In this document: positions 63,185 through 64,000 of the stretch, piece by piece
Position numbering within the stretch: position 1 is the first letter of the stretch
Layout of the letters: every line of letters begins with the position of its first letter
NCBI RefSeq assembly: GCF_035956715.1
Contig: NZ_CP108381.1
Coordinates: 4,496,001 to 4,560,000 of the forward strand
DNA: 64,000 bases
Origin: Nocardia sp. NBC_01329
GTDB taxonomy: Bacteria > Actinomycetota > Actinomycetes > Mycobacteriales > Mycobacteriaceae
Direction: 5' to 3'
Translations under genes and position numbers: made by a program
The notes under the pieces: model-generated
What the model was told of the DNA's origin: nothing
Database searches by the model: none
The model's input: only the letters and a program-made list of their open reading frames with translations

Positions 63185-63702
63185 CTGTCGACATATTCCG
63201 TGTAGGGCGTGGCCATGTCCCAGAGCCGGTGCTTCACACACCGGGCGTACCGGATGATCCCCGAATCCGTCGTGACCGCCAGACCGGAGGGTTTGCCGTG
63301 GCCGTCGACCAGGTTGTAGACGACCCGCTCGTCGTCGATCAACCACCAGTCGTCCGACGGCACGTCGCCGGCCAGATGCCGGGGTATGTACCGGATGTCC
63401 TCACCGGCATCGGTGTTGGTATCGGTCACCGACAGCAACCAGCGGTGATAGTCGGTGTGCGGCACCGTCACCACCCGGACCCGGCGCACGGTCACACCGC
63501 GGCCGGTCGTCTCCCGGATCAGCGAGTTCCAGCCGTCCTTCGGATCGTCCGGTACCGCGGGGCGGCCGTCCAGGAACCGGCCCAGCCGGCCTGCTTCGGC
63601 CGGCACGGCGTAGGCGTCCCGGACTTCCAGGTGGAATGCCTCGGACACGCACTGGCGCAGGAGCGCGGCCCAGTCCGGCGGCTCATGCGGAAGATAGAGC
63701 AC
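63181..63702 (-). CDS. DUF6879 family protein
   Basis: 173-residue soluble protein with AFHLEVRDAYAVPAE, VTVRRVRVVTVPHTDYHRW and DDWWLIDDERVVYNLVD, the DUF6879 pattern. Function unknown; it commonly sits next to XRE/DUF5753 regulators and may be its partner. GTG 63702 overlaps the end of the upstream gene by about 20 bases. Coupled downstream to the XRE gene. Confidence 0.82.
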   Translation of the reverse strand: MLYLPHEPPDWAALLRQCVSEAFHLEVRDAYAVPAEAGRLGRFLDGRPAVPDDPKDGWNSLIRETTGRGVTVRRVRVVTVPHTDYHRWLLSVTDTNTDAGEDIRYIPRHLAGDVPSDDWWLIDDERVVYNLVDGHGKPSGLAVTTDSGIIRYARCVKHRLWDMATPYTEYVDR

Positions 63703-64000
63703 CGTAGAACGTCCTTCTGGTCTTCGGGACTTCGATCGCTACCTCATCGGGCGCCAGATCGAGCTGCGCCAAGATCTCACGCTCGGCGACCGGCCGGCCG
63801 GCGAGGGTGAACGTGCCTCGGCCGGTATCTTCCATGGGTGCGCCGATGAAGGTATCGGGTTCGGCGTAACCCAGTAGCAGGTGCGGGATCTCGACGGTCG
63901 CGGGGCTGTCGGTCTCCCATCCCTGGACCAGATAGCTTCCTTGATCGGTTGTGTACAGACTGGGGCATCCACCGAGATCCGAGCCCCCCTTACCGAGAAA
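63683..64000 (-). CDS. Conserved unknown protein of the XRE/DUF6879 cassette, start beyond the window
   Basis: The frame runs from the right edge to TGA 63685-63683: 105 codons, with visible motifs GGCPSLYTTDQGSYLVQGWE, VEIPHLLLGYAEPDTF and DTGRGTFTLAGRPVAER, then DEVAIEVPKTRR. It is Arg-poor and clearly coding. The stop lies inside the DUF6879 gene (about 20-base overlap), so the three genes form one translationally coupled unit. The N-terminus is missing; no function recognised. Confidence 0.72.
   Translation of the reverse strand, partial: FLGKGGSDLGGCPSLYTTDQGSYLVQGWETDSPATVEIPHLLLGYAEPDTFIGAPMEDTGRGTFTLAGRPVAEREILAQLDLAPDEVAIEVPKTRRTFYGALSSA

Overview
The window is high-GC actinobacterial DNA, most likely Nocardia or a close relative in the Mycobacteriales. 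Four things point there: a single-chain type I fatty acid synthase of about 3,114 residues followed by acpS; a gene order matching the Mycobacterium tuberculosis Rv2509-Rv2524c backbone (SDR, orn, tRNA-His, L,D-transpeptidase, DUF3618 protein, bcp, acpS, fas); a DesA3-type desaturase with its ferredoxin-type reductase; and an actinobacterial XRE/DUF6879 regulatory cassette. Database comparisons here are from memory of families, not from searches.

Layout. 1-1.7 kb: SDR oxidoreductase (cut by the left edge), oligoribonuclease and tRNA-His with a strong terminator. 1.7-9.2 kb: membrane proteins (DUF4389, MscS), small unknowns, a desaturase/reductase pair with a divergent TetR regulator and a palindromic operator candidate, an MFS exporter and tRNA-Lys. 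9.5-22 kb: lipoprotein L,D-transpeptidase, a three-gene ABC-2 exporter, FadH-type dienoyl-CoA reductase, a secreted lytic transglycosylase, an acyltransferase-SGNH protein, an excalibur protein, DUF3618 and Bcp. 21.6-26.9 kb: TetR-DrrAB-TetR-FadD block that separates bcp from acpS-fas. 27.2-37 kb: acpS and fas on the minus strand. 37.3-39.2 kb: tRNA-Leu, a decayed gene with an in-frame TGA and a small cysteine-rich secreted protein.

39.2-45 kb: an ABC-F ATPase preceded by a 13-codon leader ORF and a terminator-like hairpin, a GH39-like glycosidase behind three phased 14-bp repeats, TetR, Dps and a DJ-1/PfpI protein whose ribosome-binding site and start codon are present three times in tandem. 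45.2-54 kb: an organosulfur-scavenging cluster (SfnB/SfnG pair, DszC/DszA-like pair, SsuD, a StyA-like flavoprotein) with a free methionine sulfoxide reductase. 54.5-55.9 kb: an orphan CYP157-like P450 without the ExxR arginine.

55.9-60.6 kb: a GntR regulator and an operon for uptake and hydrolysis of cyanuric acid (NCS2 permease, AtzD-family ring-opening hydrolase, BiuH-like biuret hydrolase, alpha/beta hydrolase), with two TTTGTATACAAA palindromes 84 bp apart. 61-62.3 kb: a coupled DUF4254/alpha-beta hydrolase pair. 62.3-64 kb: XRE regulator, DUF6879 protein and a third overlapping gene cut by the right edge. The most notable regulatory structures are the ABC-F leader, the GntR twin operator and the tandem-duplicated start region of the PfpI gene.
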